Shown here: in pieces, positions 55,027 to 63,016 of the stretch
Layout of the letters: each line of letters starts with the position of its first letter
How positions within the stretch are numbered: position 1 is the stretch's first letter
Source of the DNA: Oasisia sp. SBJ-2009
Taxonomy: Eukaryota; Annelida; Polychaeta; Sabellida; Siboglinidae
Length of the DNA: 64,000 nucleotides
NCBI GenBank assembly: GCA_964017155.1
Contig: OZ024857.1
Location: 38,069,141-38,133,140 of the forward strand
Reading direction: 5' to 3'
Position numbers and translations under genes: made by a program
The notes under the pieces: model-generated
Told to the model about the DNA's origin: nothing
Database searches by the model: none
What the model saw: the letters and a program-made list of their open reading frames with translations, nothing else

Positions 55027-55374
55027 CATATACGTACATAACCACTCATTTCTGCATACAAGCACTAATTTTTTTTTTAATCAACCTATCGCAAGCAGTA
55101 AAACATGACCGTAATTTCATAGTGCTCACCAGTCTAACTGTTTGAATCATTTCACAGGATAGCACAGAATTTGTACACGCTATCGACTGAATTTAGCTAT
55201 ATACTGAGAGAGTATTGATCTGTGCAAACATTACAGATGCAAACATAAATTGTACCAACCGCATCGGAAGCATTTCTTGTGCCAGACACTTTGTCGAAAA
55301 TTCTTCTGATCGTTGAAATACACCCGTGTATTGCACACAGCACACATGGGGGCACCACCGAGCTGTCCAGGCAT
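33919..55374 (-). CDS. Mlp84B: Muscle LIM protein (Mlp84B/CRP type), six LIM domains, 629 residues, 12 coding exons
   Basis: Proteins of this family bind alpha-actinin and other Z-disc partners through paired zinc fingers and act in muscle sarcomeres and nuclei. Twelve exons splice in phase from ATG (55374) to TGA, giving 629 residues. The LIM domains are at about 11-64, 94-145, 208-259, 321-372, 434-485 and 555-606, each with C-x2-C, H-x2-C, C-x2-C and C-x2-C. LIM2 to LIM6 are followed by the CRP-type tail ([12 protein letters not shown] and variants). Each of LIM1 to LIM5 is split by a phase-1 intron after its fourth Cys-pair residue; LIM6 is split earlier. Drosophila Mlp84B has five LIM domains, so six is one more. 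Linkers are Ser/Glu-rich ([19 protein letters not shown]). An in-frame TGA four codons upstream supports the start. The exon model is manual; alternative exon use is possible. Confidence 0.93.
34561..34654 (-). CDS. Mlp84B: Mlp coding exon 11 (residues 574-604)
   Basis: Acceptor GTTTCCAG. It encodes [20 protein letters not shown] and [11 protein letters not shown], from the zinc-binding His of LIM6 to its seventh ligand. Donor GTAAGT, phase 1. No start codon, so it does not stand out as an open frame. Confidence 0.93.
35080..35372. repeat. Intron block B, similar to 37890-38190
   Basis: In the intron splitting LIM6. It shares long similarity in the same orientation with block A, for example CAATACCCTTTGATGTTTAA against CAATACTCTTTGATGTTTAA, TTCTAGACAGCAGAC against TTCTAGACAGCACAC, and CCTGTTACAAAT. 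It is either an old intron duplication or two copies of an unrecognised repeat. Confidence 0.8.
35434..35599 (-). CDS. Mlp84B: Mlp coding exon 10 (residues 518-573)
   Basis: Acceptor GTTTCAG. A long acidic linker ([19 protein letters not shown]) is followed by [20 protein letters not shown], which supplies only the first Cys pair of LIM6. It leaves in phase 0 at GTAAGG, a different split point from the other LIM domains. Confidence 0.9.
36110..36278 (-). CDS. Mlp84B: Mlp coding exon 9 (residues 462-517)
   Basis: Acceptor CTTGCAG. It encodes [20 protein letters not shown] and [19 protein letters not shown], the second finger of LIM5 and its tail, ending [11 protein letters not shown]. Donor GTAAGT, phase 2. 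Confidence 0.94.
36630..36790 (-). mobile_element. 3' end of a LINE-like pol gene (fragment)
   Basis: The - strand reads [20 protein letters not shown] and then [20 protein letters not shown] followed by AKH and a stop. A C-x2-C-G-R-x-F/C-x(3)-IGL-x-SH-x-R-x-H zinc knuckle just before the stop is typical of the C-terminus of some non-LTR retrotransposon pol proteins in invertebrates. It sits in the intron splitting LIM5 and runs close to exon 8. Confidence 0.55.
36840..37009 (-). CDS. Mlp84B: Mlp coding exon 8 (residues 405-461)
   Basis: Acceptor ATCTTCAG. It has the same linker as exon 6, then [20 protein letters not shown] and KFHKSCFTC, the first finger of LIM5. Donor GTTAGT, phase 1. Most differences from exon 6 fall in the last 40 bp, around the zinc ligands. 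Confidence 0.94.
37113..37190. repeat. Three copies of a 27-bp hairpin-forming repeat
   Basis: AATCTTTACACCCTACTAGA followed by GGTGTAA recurs three times with small changes. TTTACACC and GGTGTAAA are inverted repeats, so each unit can fold. Confidence 0.75.
37681..37849 (-). CDS. Mlp84B: Mlp coding exon 7 (residues 349-404)
   Basis: Acceptor TTCTTCCAG. It encodes [20 protein letters not shown] and [19 protein letters not shown], the second finger of LIM4 and its tail, ending [11 protein letters not shown]. Donor GTGAGT, phase 2. Confidence 0.94.
37890..38190. repeat. Intron block A, similar to 35080-35372
   Basis: In the intron splitting LIM4. It aligns by eye over nearly 300 bp with block B, with many substitutions and small gaps. 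Confidence 0.8.
38515..38684 (-). CDS. Mlp84B: Mlp coding exon 6 (residues 292-348)
   Basis: Acceptor ATCTTCAG. Linker [20 protein letters not shown], then [20 protein letters not shown] and KWHKPCFTC, the first finger of LIM4. Donor GTCAGT, phase 1. By my count it differs from exon 8 at about 9 of 170 positions. Confidence 0.94.
39074..39242 (-). CDS. Mlp84B: Mlp coding exon 5 (residues 236-291)
   Basis: Acceptor GCTGCAG. It encodes [20 protein letters not shown] and [19 protein letters not shown], the second finger of LIM3 and its tail, ending [11 protein letters not shown]. Donor GTGAGT, phase 2. A close relative of exon 7. Confidence 0.94.
39275..41017. mobile_element. hAT-like non-autonomous DNA transposon, 8-bp target duplication
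   Basis: The ends are CATACATGCCAAC and its reverse complement GTTGGCATGTATG, flanked on both sides by GCTAGTGC (39267-39274 and 41018-41025). An 8-bp duplication and CA-starting ends fit the hAT superfamily. The inside (1.74 kb) has no long frame or transposase motif. It lies in the intron between Mlp exons 4 and 5. Confidence 0.82.
42081..42259 (-). CDS. Mlp84B: Mlp coding exon 4 (residues 176-235)
   Basis: Acceptor TTTCTAG. A Ser-rich linker ([20 protein letters not shown]) is followed by [20 protein letters not shown] and KWHKPCFRC, the first finger of LIM3. Donor GTGAGT, phase 1. Confidence 0.94.
42710..42872 (-). CDS. Mlp84B: Mlp coding exon 3 (residues 122-175)
   Basis: Acceptor ACACAG. 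It encodes [20 protein letters not shown] and [19 protein letters not shown], the second finger of LIM2 plus the CRP-type tail. It leaves in phase 2 at GTTTGT. Confidence 0.94.
42880..43330. repeat. Degenerate repeat around GTGTTAACACATTTATA
   Basis: Several loose copies of TGTCTGTGTTAACACA-(C/T)-TTATA, alternating with CTGTGTCAACACACACTGTA. Spacing is about 60-130 bp. It is in the intron between Mlp exons 2 and 3, next to exon 3. Confidence 0.6.
44678..44926 (-). CDS. Mlp84B: Mlp coding exon 2 (residues 39-121)
   Basis: After TGTTCCAG it encodes [18 protein letters not shown] and LLCNSC (second finger of LIM1). A linker follows, then [20 protein letters not shown] and KWHKMCFTC (first finger of LIM2). 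Donor GTGAGT, phase 1. LIM1 here lacks the glycine-rich tail. Confidence 0.93.
46690..46940 (+). mobile_element. tRNA-derived SINE
   Basis: The head has a B box (GGTTCAAATC near 46769) preceded by GTAGTGGTGGCTAGA, which can serve as an A box at about the right distance. The body has CCTGTTCAGTCAGCTGTCTC and TGAATGAGTACTTGGC, matching the CTGTTCACCCAGC...AAATGGGTACCTGG phrase of SINEs widespread in molluscs and other invertebrates. The end reads GCATGCCTGGATGCTTCCC. It lacks the folding of a functional tRNA. Confidence 0.65.
49334..49511. repeat. Tetranucleotide array GGAT then GAAT
   Basis: About 18 units of TGGA pass directly into about 27 units of TGAA. The abrupt change of unit suggests one array grew from a point change in the other. 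It gives false Ser-Ile-His open frames. Confidence 0.97.
50455..50550. repeat. Pyrimidine tract (CCCCTCTT and CTCC units)
   Basis: Strand-asymmetric C/T sequence of nearly 100 bp, ending in a CTCT run. Confidence 0.85.
52303..53584. mobile_element. Kolobok-like DNA transposon with TTAA target site
   Basis: The ends are AGGAACATGCAACC and GGTTGCATGTTCCT, each flanked by TTAA (52299-52302 and 53585-53588). TTAA targeting is shared by Kolobok and piggyBac; the THAP-like reading frame inside favours Kolobok, whose proteins often carry THAP domains. At 1.28 kb it is too short to be a full autonomous copy. Confidence 0.75.
52606..52986 (+). pseudogene. THAP-like zinc-finger reading frame in the TTAA element
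   Basis: 126 codons. Cys16/Cys18, Trp53, CQDH (Cys74, His77) and EATVPTEF late in the frame follow the THAP layout (C-x2-4-C, W, C-x2-H, AVPTIF box), although the Cys pair and its spacing to CQDH are off consensus. The frame ends soon after in a basic tail. No catalytic transposase region follows, so this is a remnant, or possibly a small DNA-binding repressor-like product. Confidence 0.5.
54953..55028. repeat. CACG/CA microsatellite
   Basis: About 14 units of CACG flanked by CA runs, roughly 230 bp downstream of Mlp coding exon 1 in its intron. Confidence 0.97.
55260..55374 (-). CDS. Mlp84B: Mlp coding exon 1 (residues 1-38)
   Basis: It encodes [20 protein letters not shown] and then [13 protein letters not shown], the first zinc finger of LIM1. 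Upstream in frame is AAT TGA CCG AAG ATG. The acceptor TTTTACAG puts the exon start at 55409, leaving 35 bp of 5' UTR. The donor is the unusual GTTGGT, phase 1. Confidence 0.88.
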
Positions 55375-55409
55375 CTTCGGTCAATTCAACACGATTTTCA
55401 ACAGAGATT

Positions 55410-56866
55410 CTGTAAAACCGACATTTATATAATACACATTTTATCAATTGCTGGCAATGGCTATCTGCTGACACAAATAACATGTAAGAGCATGCATTAC
55501 TATCCTGAAAGCATCAGTTTTAAATATGTTAACTTTAATATCACCCAATGCCAGTGTCATGTGTCACACTGTTGTCTATATTTTCTAATTAATCTGAGTT
55601 TAATGTCAGTTAAATAATCCACATTCACTGAACATCCCCGATGCTGTCTATAAATAGAACACATGACCAGATGGTCCACGAGTCCTGTATGCAGTGCTGC
55701 CCCTTGCTGGATGAATTGTCATTTATAAATCAAAAAATACATCTGCCTAAAAACCATCTGCAATCTCAACCCGTCATAATTGTATCACTAACCTACCCTG
55801 CCCCTTTACCCCAATAAGTACCCCTCTTACCTCACCCTACAGTAGGTCTACACGCCCATTCAAGGCGACACCTCAGGACAGTTCCGTTCCTGCATACACA
55901 ATGACATCTTACTATTCATAATGAGGTATTGATTAACCGCAGGCTACTAGTACTAGCTCCCTCACAGCACATAGCGCTCATTGTACATTATAATCCAACT
56001 CTCCCACAGAAAACAATCACCCATCAGGCAATTACATAACTGGCATTGTTACGGTGTAGTGCTGTGTATCCAGCCACAGCGGGGACACAGCGGGAGTGTT
56101 TTTACACACAACAATGTTAAACATTTGATTCTGCTTCTGATACGTTCCCAGTGTCTCTAGTAAACTATCACATTCTTGTGATATAAGCGACTGCCGAGGG
56201 TAGTAGTTTATATTTTTTGTGTTTTGCCTACTGAACTAAAGCAGCTGAGGAACTCTTTACAAATGTCAGTTTTAGCATTATAATTATATACCCTGGCTGA
56301 CATGTATGCTGAATTATTCAAACATTCAGCCTCAGAATCAGTAAGGAAATGCTAGAGTAAACTGGTCGTGAATCCACAACAGAACTATAAGTTTTCATCT
56401 GAAAAGAAAGAATTTATATGGACTTCTGATGAGGAATACATTTAAAGGAAGAATGCTTTGAACTTGAAACCTACCTCCTGATTTGTTCAAATCCAGAATA
56501 TACATGTGTTTCTCTAGAGGTATGTCTGTGTGCGGCCTTTGTAAGGATATTCTATTAGTAACATGTATAAGTAATAACCAAATTTGAACATTTATCTCTG
56601 AGCATGACAAACAACTCAAGCGTGTGAAAAGCATACCTATTGGTGTGTCTAAAGTGACACATCCATAATCAAATAGTGAATAGGGTTTCATTGAAATACG
56701 GGTTTGGGGCTGCCTTTGAGAAGCCCTGATCCAGGCAGTCTCTTTGTGTCAAAAGGGTGACTGACATATATCACTGGCATACAACTACCCCTGGTATGTC
56801 AGACATGCCAGCAATGTCAACCTCTGCTTGCACAGATTCTGCAGTGATATCATGAAAATATTCAAC

Positions 56867-56905
<39 letters not shown>

Positions 56906-56929
56906 CATATATATACATATATATATATA

Positions 56930-56991
<62 letters not shown>

Positions 56992-59900
56992 TACATATAT
57001 ATATATATAATTATATATATAATTATATATATATATATTTAAATATATGAGTGTTCCTGGGCATATCGCTGCAAGAACAGCACCAGGAGACACTACAGTC
57101 CTAAATCCAGATGGTCAAATACCAATCACAGAAACAGATCAGTACTTAATCCTGGTTTATGGCAGATGATAGTAACTAAGCAGATATTATGTGATTCCGT
57201 GAAACTACCCATTGCTGGATGTCTCAAGCATAATCACAACTTCTAAATGTTGATTGTAGCATTATTTTACGTTAAAGATATGTACATATTTTATATATTA
57301 ATTATTATTCTAAGTGTACTACTAACTATATCATTATATTTTAAAATTATCATGCAAGAATGTGTTTAATTAAACTGATTAAATTGCATGCCACTTAACT
57401 TCTATAATATCACCTAATTATGTCAATTAAATACAAGCTTCTAATTCTGATATTTTTGCAAAAAATAAAAAAATCATATTTCTGCAGTACACTTGCTATA
57501 TTTACAATGTTTTTTTGTATCTTATTTTTTTCATGTAAACCTCTTACTCTTAGAATCATACAAGTCGGCATCAGTTTGAACACAATGTAATTTTTTCTTA
57601 CAGCCAGGTCTCCACCTAACAGTAACAGATGCCACTGACTCCAGGAATATTATGTGCCAGTGTCACATCTCAGCGGCTTTGTGACAAGTGACAAGAACAG
57701 ATGCCATGATGTAATATGATGACAGTGAAGCCATGGTCTGTCACACTCTACATTATAACTCGCAGTTCAACAGCTGTCTATATCGTGAAAAGTAGCAGAA
57801 AAAAGAACAGTCATCCTGGGCTGCTCTGTGATCATTGCCAATCTGTTCCCTTACCAGGAGTCAGACTGCAGTTATTAATTCACAAGTTGGATGGCTCTAG
57901 TTGTGTTTTACGTTGTAATCAATACTTCAATCAGCAATGCTGATGCACATTTAAAATGCCAGACCTTTTGTCTACACGATGATTGTCTACACAGGAATTT
58001 TGGTAGTCCTGCTAATATTTTGATAAAAATATATGTTGTTTAGAAAGCAAGTGTATTTAGCACTGTAGTTGTTAAACATGCATACACTTTGGTAGCATTG
58101 TTCAGTGGGTGTAGCCACCGTGTAGTATTAGTGACGGGTAGAGCCAAAATCATGCAACATTTTTAAGAAAACAAGGCCATCTTCACAAAATAAACTGTTG
58201 TTTGTCCTCAAATACTTTCCAGCTAGTTTACAAGTATTTTTACATAAATCCCTGGATTGCATAGTCCCAAAAACCTTAATTATAGTACTATTTCTTTAAA
58301 AAAATCCATTTGTAATTATAACCCTAGTTTATAGTTGTTTCACTTCACCGCACATGTGTGGTAAGATATCAACCGAGCCCTGGGAAAACATTACTTAAGT
58401 TTGACTTGACTGACTACAGTAGGCCCTACTTAGCAGCAGTGATTAAAAGTGAATCAAGTTTTACTACTTACAGGTGCCTTGGTGTGTGGCAGACAGATCT
58501 GTGATAAGTCCACCTGGCCTCTGACCAGTGTGGGAGTGTTTTGCCAGGGGTTACATAGACCTAGCAGGTGTTCTGAGACATTTACACATGAAACGTGGAA
58601 TTCCTACGTGGAATTCCTACTTCCTACGTCTCTCTTCCAATTTACCACACGTCTTTCACAGCAGACAGGTTAACCGGTCTATTGCTATAAATAATGTGAA
58701 CTCCCAATAGTCACAAATGTTTCAATTTGAAACCGCAAGAGAGAAGCATGTAAATAATAATGAGCACTATCATTTGTGAATCACATTGTTGTGGTATCTT
58801 GGCTCGCCATTTCAAAAGACACAGTCGGTGAATTAGGTCCACTCAAGATTAGTAATCTTATTGCCCGTGGGTACATGGCATTCTTTCTCAGTGTCTGCAA
58901 CCAAATACTTACTCATAGTGACATAATGTAAGTCTTAGTTTTAGAAGTATTTGCAGAATTACTAGTCTAATTTCTAGTACATTTGTATTAATCATACACA
59001 TACTTTTTGATTGAATTTTTTTGGATTTGCAACTACACTTACTACCTAGGGGTAGACATTGTTTGAGAAACATTTCACAGCGCCACGTTTTTACATGCAC
59101 TTTGAGGTGTCTGAGCACTGTGAGCAGTGTAATGTATACTTCTATACGGTATTCAATTCCAGCAACACAAACACATAAAAGGTGTGTGCATCAACAGGCT
59201 GATGGCTATTATATATGCTACATAGCGGGGTCATTTTGTGCTAATTTACACAAATGTTTACGTGCTTGAACTACTTAATTTCATCTCATCTTTAAAAAAG
59301 CATTAAACACATAGAGGTAGGTATGTATCAATCCCAGTGACAGTGATAATTTATGCACTGCAAGTTTTCTAAACATCTTTGAGCGCCAGAGGTCGGTGAG
59401 CCCTGCTGATTGCATCAGTGCCAGGTAATGGTACCCCTGGCAGATCCCTTTGCAAAACTCTTCTTTTAAGCTCAGCCCATGAAATCACTCATGACGAGTG
59501 TGGTCAACCTCCACTGACCAGTCATGTGATATCATGTTGGATGATTTTAGCAACACGCTGCTCGTGTTATATGCAATGTTTGTGATATAAACCCAAATAT
59601 ACAAATACACAAAACTTTTCAGCCACTCATGCAATTGGGCAGACAGGTCATATTACTGGAATTCCAAGAAACTGTTTATCTGTCTTCAAATTAGGGTGGG
59701 TATTTGCACTGTTTTCACAGACGAGGCAGTCATGACTGGAGAGGTTAAATGAACTAGTTCGACTTGGCTAACTTCCATATTTTATGTACAACTACAGGAT
59801 TTTTCCAAGGGTAATTTGAATGGCTAATAGCCATGGCTTGCAAGGATGTTTCAAAAAAATGCTGTCTAGGCTACAGCACTTTGCTGCAGATTTCCCCCAG

Positions 59901-60701
59901 AGCCAAAGTAATTTTATTTAATAGTACTAGTAGTAGCTATATATAGGTATACTTATATCCAAAAGTATGTACCAAAAAGTATGTGAAAGTTGCTCCAAAC
60001 TGTATAACTCCAGTATCGAATTTGGTCTCTTTCAAATATAATATTATTACTATTAGTATAGTATACATTAGCTTGACCTATGGGTAAATGTGTTTGGACT
60101 TTTAATTATTAATATTCACATAAATTTAAAATCAACAATTAAAATGACAACATTCTTGGACTGTTAGTGTGTGACTTCCATGGCCATGCTACCTATAAGA
60201 TGGTTTCTTATTTAAGGTTATGTCACTTTCCATTGTTTTTGCCTTCCCAAAAACAAAACTTAAAAAAGGCTCCGTGATTAAAAAAAACATTTCAAATTCA
60301 ATGTTTTTCGCCGTTTCCTTTAATTGAGTCTTTACTCTTTATTGATGCAACAACTAGTCTGACACAATCTCAGTGTCAATATTCAATGAGTCCGCGATAT
60401 TCGATACAAACAACATAGTCATAGTCATAGGTATCACAACATAATAGTGACATAGTATGATAGCGTATCCCCGTATGTCGCCAAGTACATTCACCCGTAT
60501 TACGCAGAACCTCTGTGAGTGTGACTGTCACTGACACTGGCTACCAGAGACAGAGTCAGAGTGCCCATGTTCAAGTTGTTGGCTTTTAGAACCATGCACT
60601 GATTACACACGCGGTGATGCATGCTAACACACGACTGTCACTATGCCAACACAAGATGGGTCATGATGACACTCGCTAACAACTCAGGAAACAAACAGCG
60701 T
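55410..60701. other. Presumed 5' UTR intron of the muscle LIM gene
   Basis: About 5.3 kb with no recognised gene. It holds the AT microsatellite near 56,870-57,045 and AT-rich sequence. If the 5' exon at 60.7 kb is correct, this intron is where muscle enhancers would be looked for. Confidence 0.4.
56866..57045. repeat. AT microsatellite with CATATAT and AATTATAT interruptions
   Basis: About 180 bp of near-perfect AT dinucleotides, self-complementary throughout. Confidence 0.97.
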
Positions 60702-60707
60702 ACTCAC

Positions 60708-60860
60708 CTCTCGAGTATAGCAACGCGCCAACGCGAGCGTAGGATTAGGATCGCCGACCCTATTTGAACTGCGCTTTCAACGGACGGCCTAGTTTGAGCA
60801 ACGGACGCGCTCTAGTGACGCCGTCAAGTGCCCGTTCTACTGTACTCGGAAAACATTATT
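60708..60860 (-). other. Candidate non-coding 5' exon and promoter region of the muscle LIM gene
   Basis: On the - strand a GC- and CpG-richer patch ends in CGAGAG then GTGAGT, a strong 5' splice site (donor at 60702-60707). The coding exon 1 has an acceptor 35 bp before its ATG, so an upstream non-coding exon is required, and this is the best candidate I see. The upstream boundary is a guess; no TATA box is evident. Confidence 0.35.
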
Positions 60861-61003
60861 TCCCTCAAGAAATCTGTGATTTAATTTTGCATTTATGATG
60901 GCGTACGTTTACTGTCAAAAATAAGTACGGTATGAATTTTCTTTGCCAAACGTACATACATTATCATTACACAAAATTTAAAATGTGTCGGTGTCCGAAA
61001 GGC

Positions 61004-61224
61004 GTGCGTGCGTGCGTGCTTGCGTGCTTGCGTGCTTGCGTGCGTGCGTGCGTGCGTGCGTGCGTCCGTGCGTCCGTGCGTCCGTGCGTCCGTGCGTCCG
61101 TGCGTCCGTGCGTCCGTGCGTCCGTGCGTCCGTGCGTCCGTGCGTCCGTGCGTCCGTGCGTCCGTGCGTCCGTGCGTCCGTGCGTCCGTGCGTCCGTGCG
61201 TCCGTGCGTCCGTGCGTCCGTGCG
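61004..61224. repeat. 8-bp minisatellite GTGCGTCC with a GTGC/TTGC leader
   Basis: It begins with GCGT and GCTT tetranucleotides, then about 19 perfect 8-bp units. It is very rich in CpG for this AT-rich region. All frames on both strands stay open (Arg/Ala/Cys/Val or Asp/Ala/Arg/Thr/His/Gly repeats); they are not genes. Confidence 0.97.
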
Positions 61225-61326
61225 CATGGTTGGTGCGTTGATTAATGCGTGTATATAATAGTAAATTAAATAAAGTTAGATGTAGGACCATATACCTAGG
61301 ACTGGTCACAGGTGCCTACATGCATG

Positions 61327-61740
61327 GATGTGTGTGTGTGTGTGTGTGTGTGTGCGTGCGTGTGTGTGTACGTGTGTGTGTGTGCGTGCGTGCGTGTGTG
61401 TGTGCGTGCGTGCGTGTATGTGCATGTGTGTGCATGTGTGTGCATGTGTGTGTGCATATGTGCATGTGCATATGTACACGTGTGCATGTGCGCACGCATG
61501 CGTGCGTGCTTGCATAATTATGTGTGCGTGCGTGTATGTGCGTGCATGCGTGCGTGCGTGCGCGCACCCATATGTGTGTACAAGCATACTTATCTATATA
61601 TATATGCTGCTTGTGTGTGAGAGTGCGCTCGTACGTGCATGTGTGCGTGCGTCCGTGCGTTCCTGGTTTCGTATGCGCGCGTGTGCATGTGTGATTGCAT
61701 GTGTTTGTGTTTTCATGTGTTTATGTTTGTGTACGTGTTT
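61327..61740. repeat. GT-rich microsatellite with GTGCGTGC and GTGCATGT variants
   Basis: Alternating purine-pyrimidine sequence over about 400 bp, much of it capable of Z-DNA in principle. Its open frames are spurious. Confidence 0.95.
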
Positions 61741-62220
61741 CGATCTTAAGTGTTATTTATTTAAAAAATGAACACATCATTGAGAGTTTGATTTTTCAAA
61801 TTTATTAAGTTAGAACTCGATCGATCCATAACGTACGTGATACATATATGTATTTATACTATACACTGTTTTCGTGGTAAACTTGTGGGGTATATGTGAG
61901 TCTGTTCTGTAATAGAGTATCGATCGATAGTGCTAAACACCAAATCTTCTTTTATTTTGAAGTCTTAGCTAAACATAGTAATTTTAAATATAATTTTAAT
62001 ATAACTTTTAATGTATTTTTTAATAAAATATCTACTTTGGACGCATTCGATTTTAAATATAATTCAACTTTAAATATTTGTTATTTTAAAGGACATTTTA
62101 GTCATATTATAATACTTATTTGTTTATGTATTAGCTTTTAACATAATAATTTTAAATAGATAATTTATCATTTCAAAGGGCATTTTAGATACAAAGGAAA
62201 CAGCCAGATTTTGTTTCAAG

Positions 62221-62380
62221 AAAGAGCCAAAATACACAACTAGGAAAACACTCGTTCAGTTCAAGAATTATTGATGACTGTAACTCCTTACCCGAAAACA
62301 TAACCAGCCCTTCACTGTAAGTTTACACTTTCAAGGACAGAATTGGCAAAGACTGGGCCAATACTGCTACAACCTTCCGT
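62221..62380 (+). mobile_element. LINE reverse-transcriptase C-terminal remnant
   Basis: The + frame reads QLGKHSFSSRIIDDCNSLPE, then NITSPSL, a stop, and VYTFKDRIGKDWAN. This is the F-S-x-R-(I/V)-x(2)-W-N-x-L-P...S...F-K-x(2)-(L/I)-x-K-x-W pattern at the end of many non-LTR reverse transcriptases, here with Trp changed to Cys and an in-frame TAA. Only the tail end is present. Confidence 0.65.
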
Positions 62381-62652
62381 AACTGTTTTAATATACCAAA
62401 GAGTCAAAGTCAAATTTTATTTCGCAACAGCAACATTACATTCTACATAGGCAAACAAAAAGAAAAGTATTGTTACGTGGTTGTTTTATCATTCACATGA
62501 CATATTTGTACTGTCTTCCTGAAAATTAATCAAAATTCGTGACCACCAGTCGTGCTGAAAAAACTGATTAGATTAGCTGTGACACATACATCAGGCAAAA
62601 GCCTATCAGCCCCCGTAGACGATGATGATAATAATAATACAAATCGGACCGT

Positions 62653-62762
<110 letters not shown>

Positions 62763-62912
62763 AGATGTACAGTAATAGCAACCAAAGCTACTGGCCCCGG
62801 GTTACTTGTTTATACTTAAAAACTTATACGTCCTGCAAAATCGGTCGCCATAAAAATTATCACATGTGGGACATAATTCTTGCGTACACTTGTACCAGTG
62901 AGTAGACACTGA

Positions 62913-62917
62913 CCAAT
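62913..62917 (+). promoter_or_regulatory. CCAAT box candidate
   Basis: GACCAATAGG lies about 40 bp before the candidate start codon at 62957. It fits a promoter-proximal CCAAT box only if transcription starts very close to the ATG. Confidence 0.3.
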
Positions 62918-62956
62918 AGGAATGGCCGTATGCTTTTTCTCCAAGACGACATAATC

Positions 62957-63016
62957 ATGGCGGCCAAAGAAGTGGACCCGTCCTGCAATCCCCTAGATCC
63001 ATTATTACAAGAAAAG
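62957..63016 (+). CDS. Candidate first coding exon of an unrecognised gene (20 codons)
   Basis: ATG in good context (ATCATGG) opens MAAKEVDPSCNPLDPLLQEK and runs straight into GTCAGT, a good donor, in phase 0. Another in-frame ATG lies nine codons upstream in poorer context, and a TAG lies nine codons before that. The Met-Ala-Ala start and GC-richer codons against an AT-rich background look like a housekeeping first exon. I do not recognise the protein, and no second exon was found in the remaining 984 bp, so the gene would continue to the right. Confidence 0.45.

Larger units (their letters stand above)
45000..55259. other. First coding intron of the muscle LIM gene; repeats and mobile elements only
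   Basis: About 10.3 kb between coding exons 1 and 2. Apart from the SINE, tetranucleotide array, C/T tract, Kolobok-like element and CACG repeat listed separately, I see AT-rich sequence without recognisable coding or RNA genes. Confidence 0.6.

Noticed and set aside
60893..61771. Open frames of 80-147 codons on both strands (Arg/Ala/Cys or Asp/Arg/Thr repeats)
   Set aside because: They are products of the 8-bp and GT-rich repeats, open on both strands.
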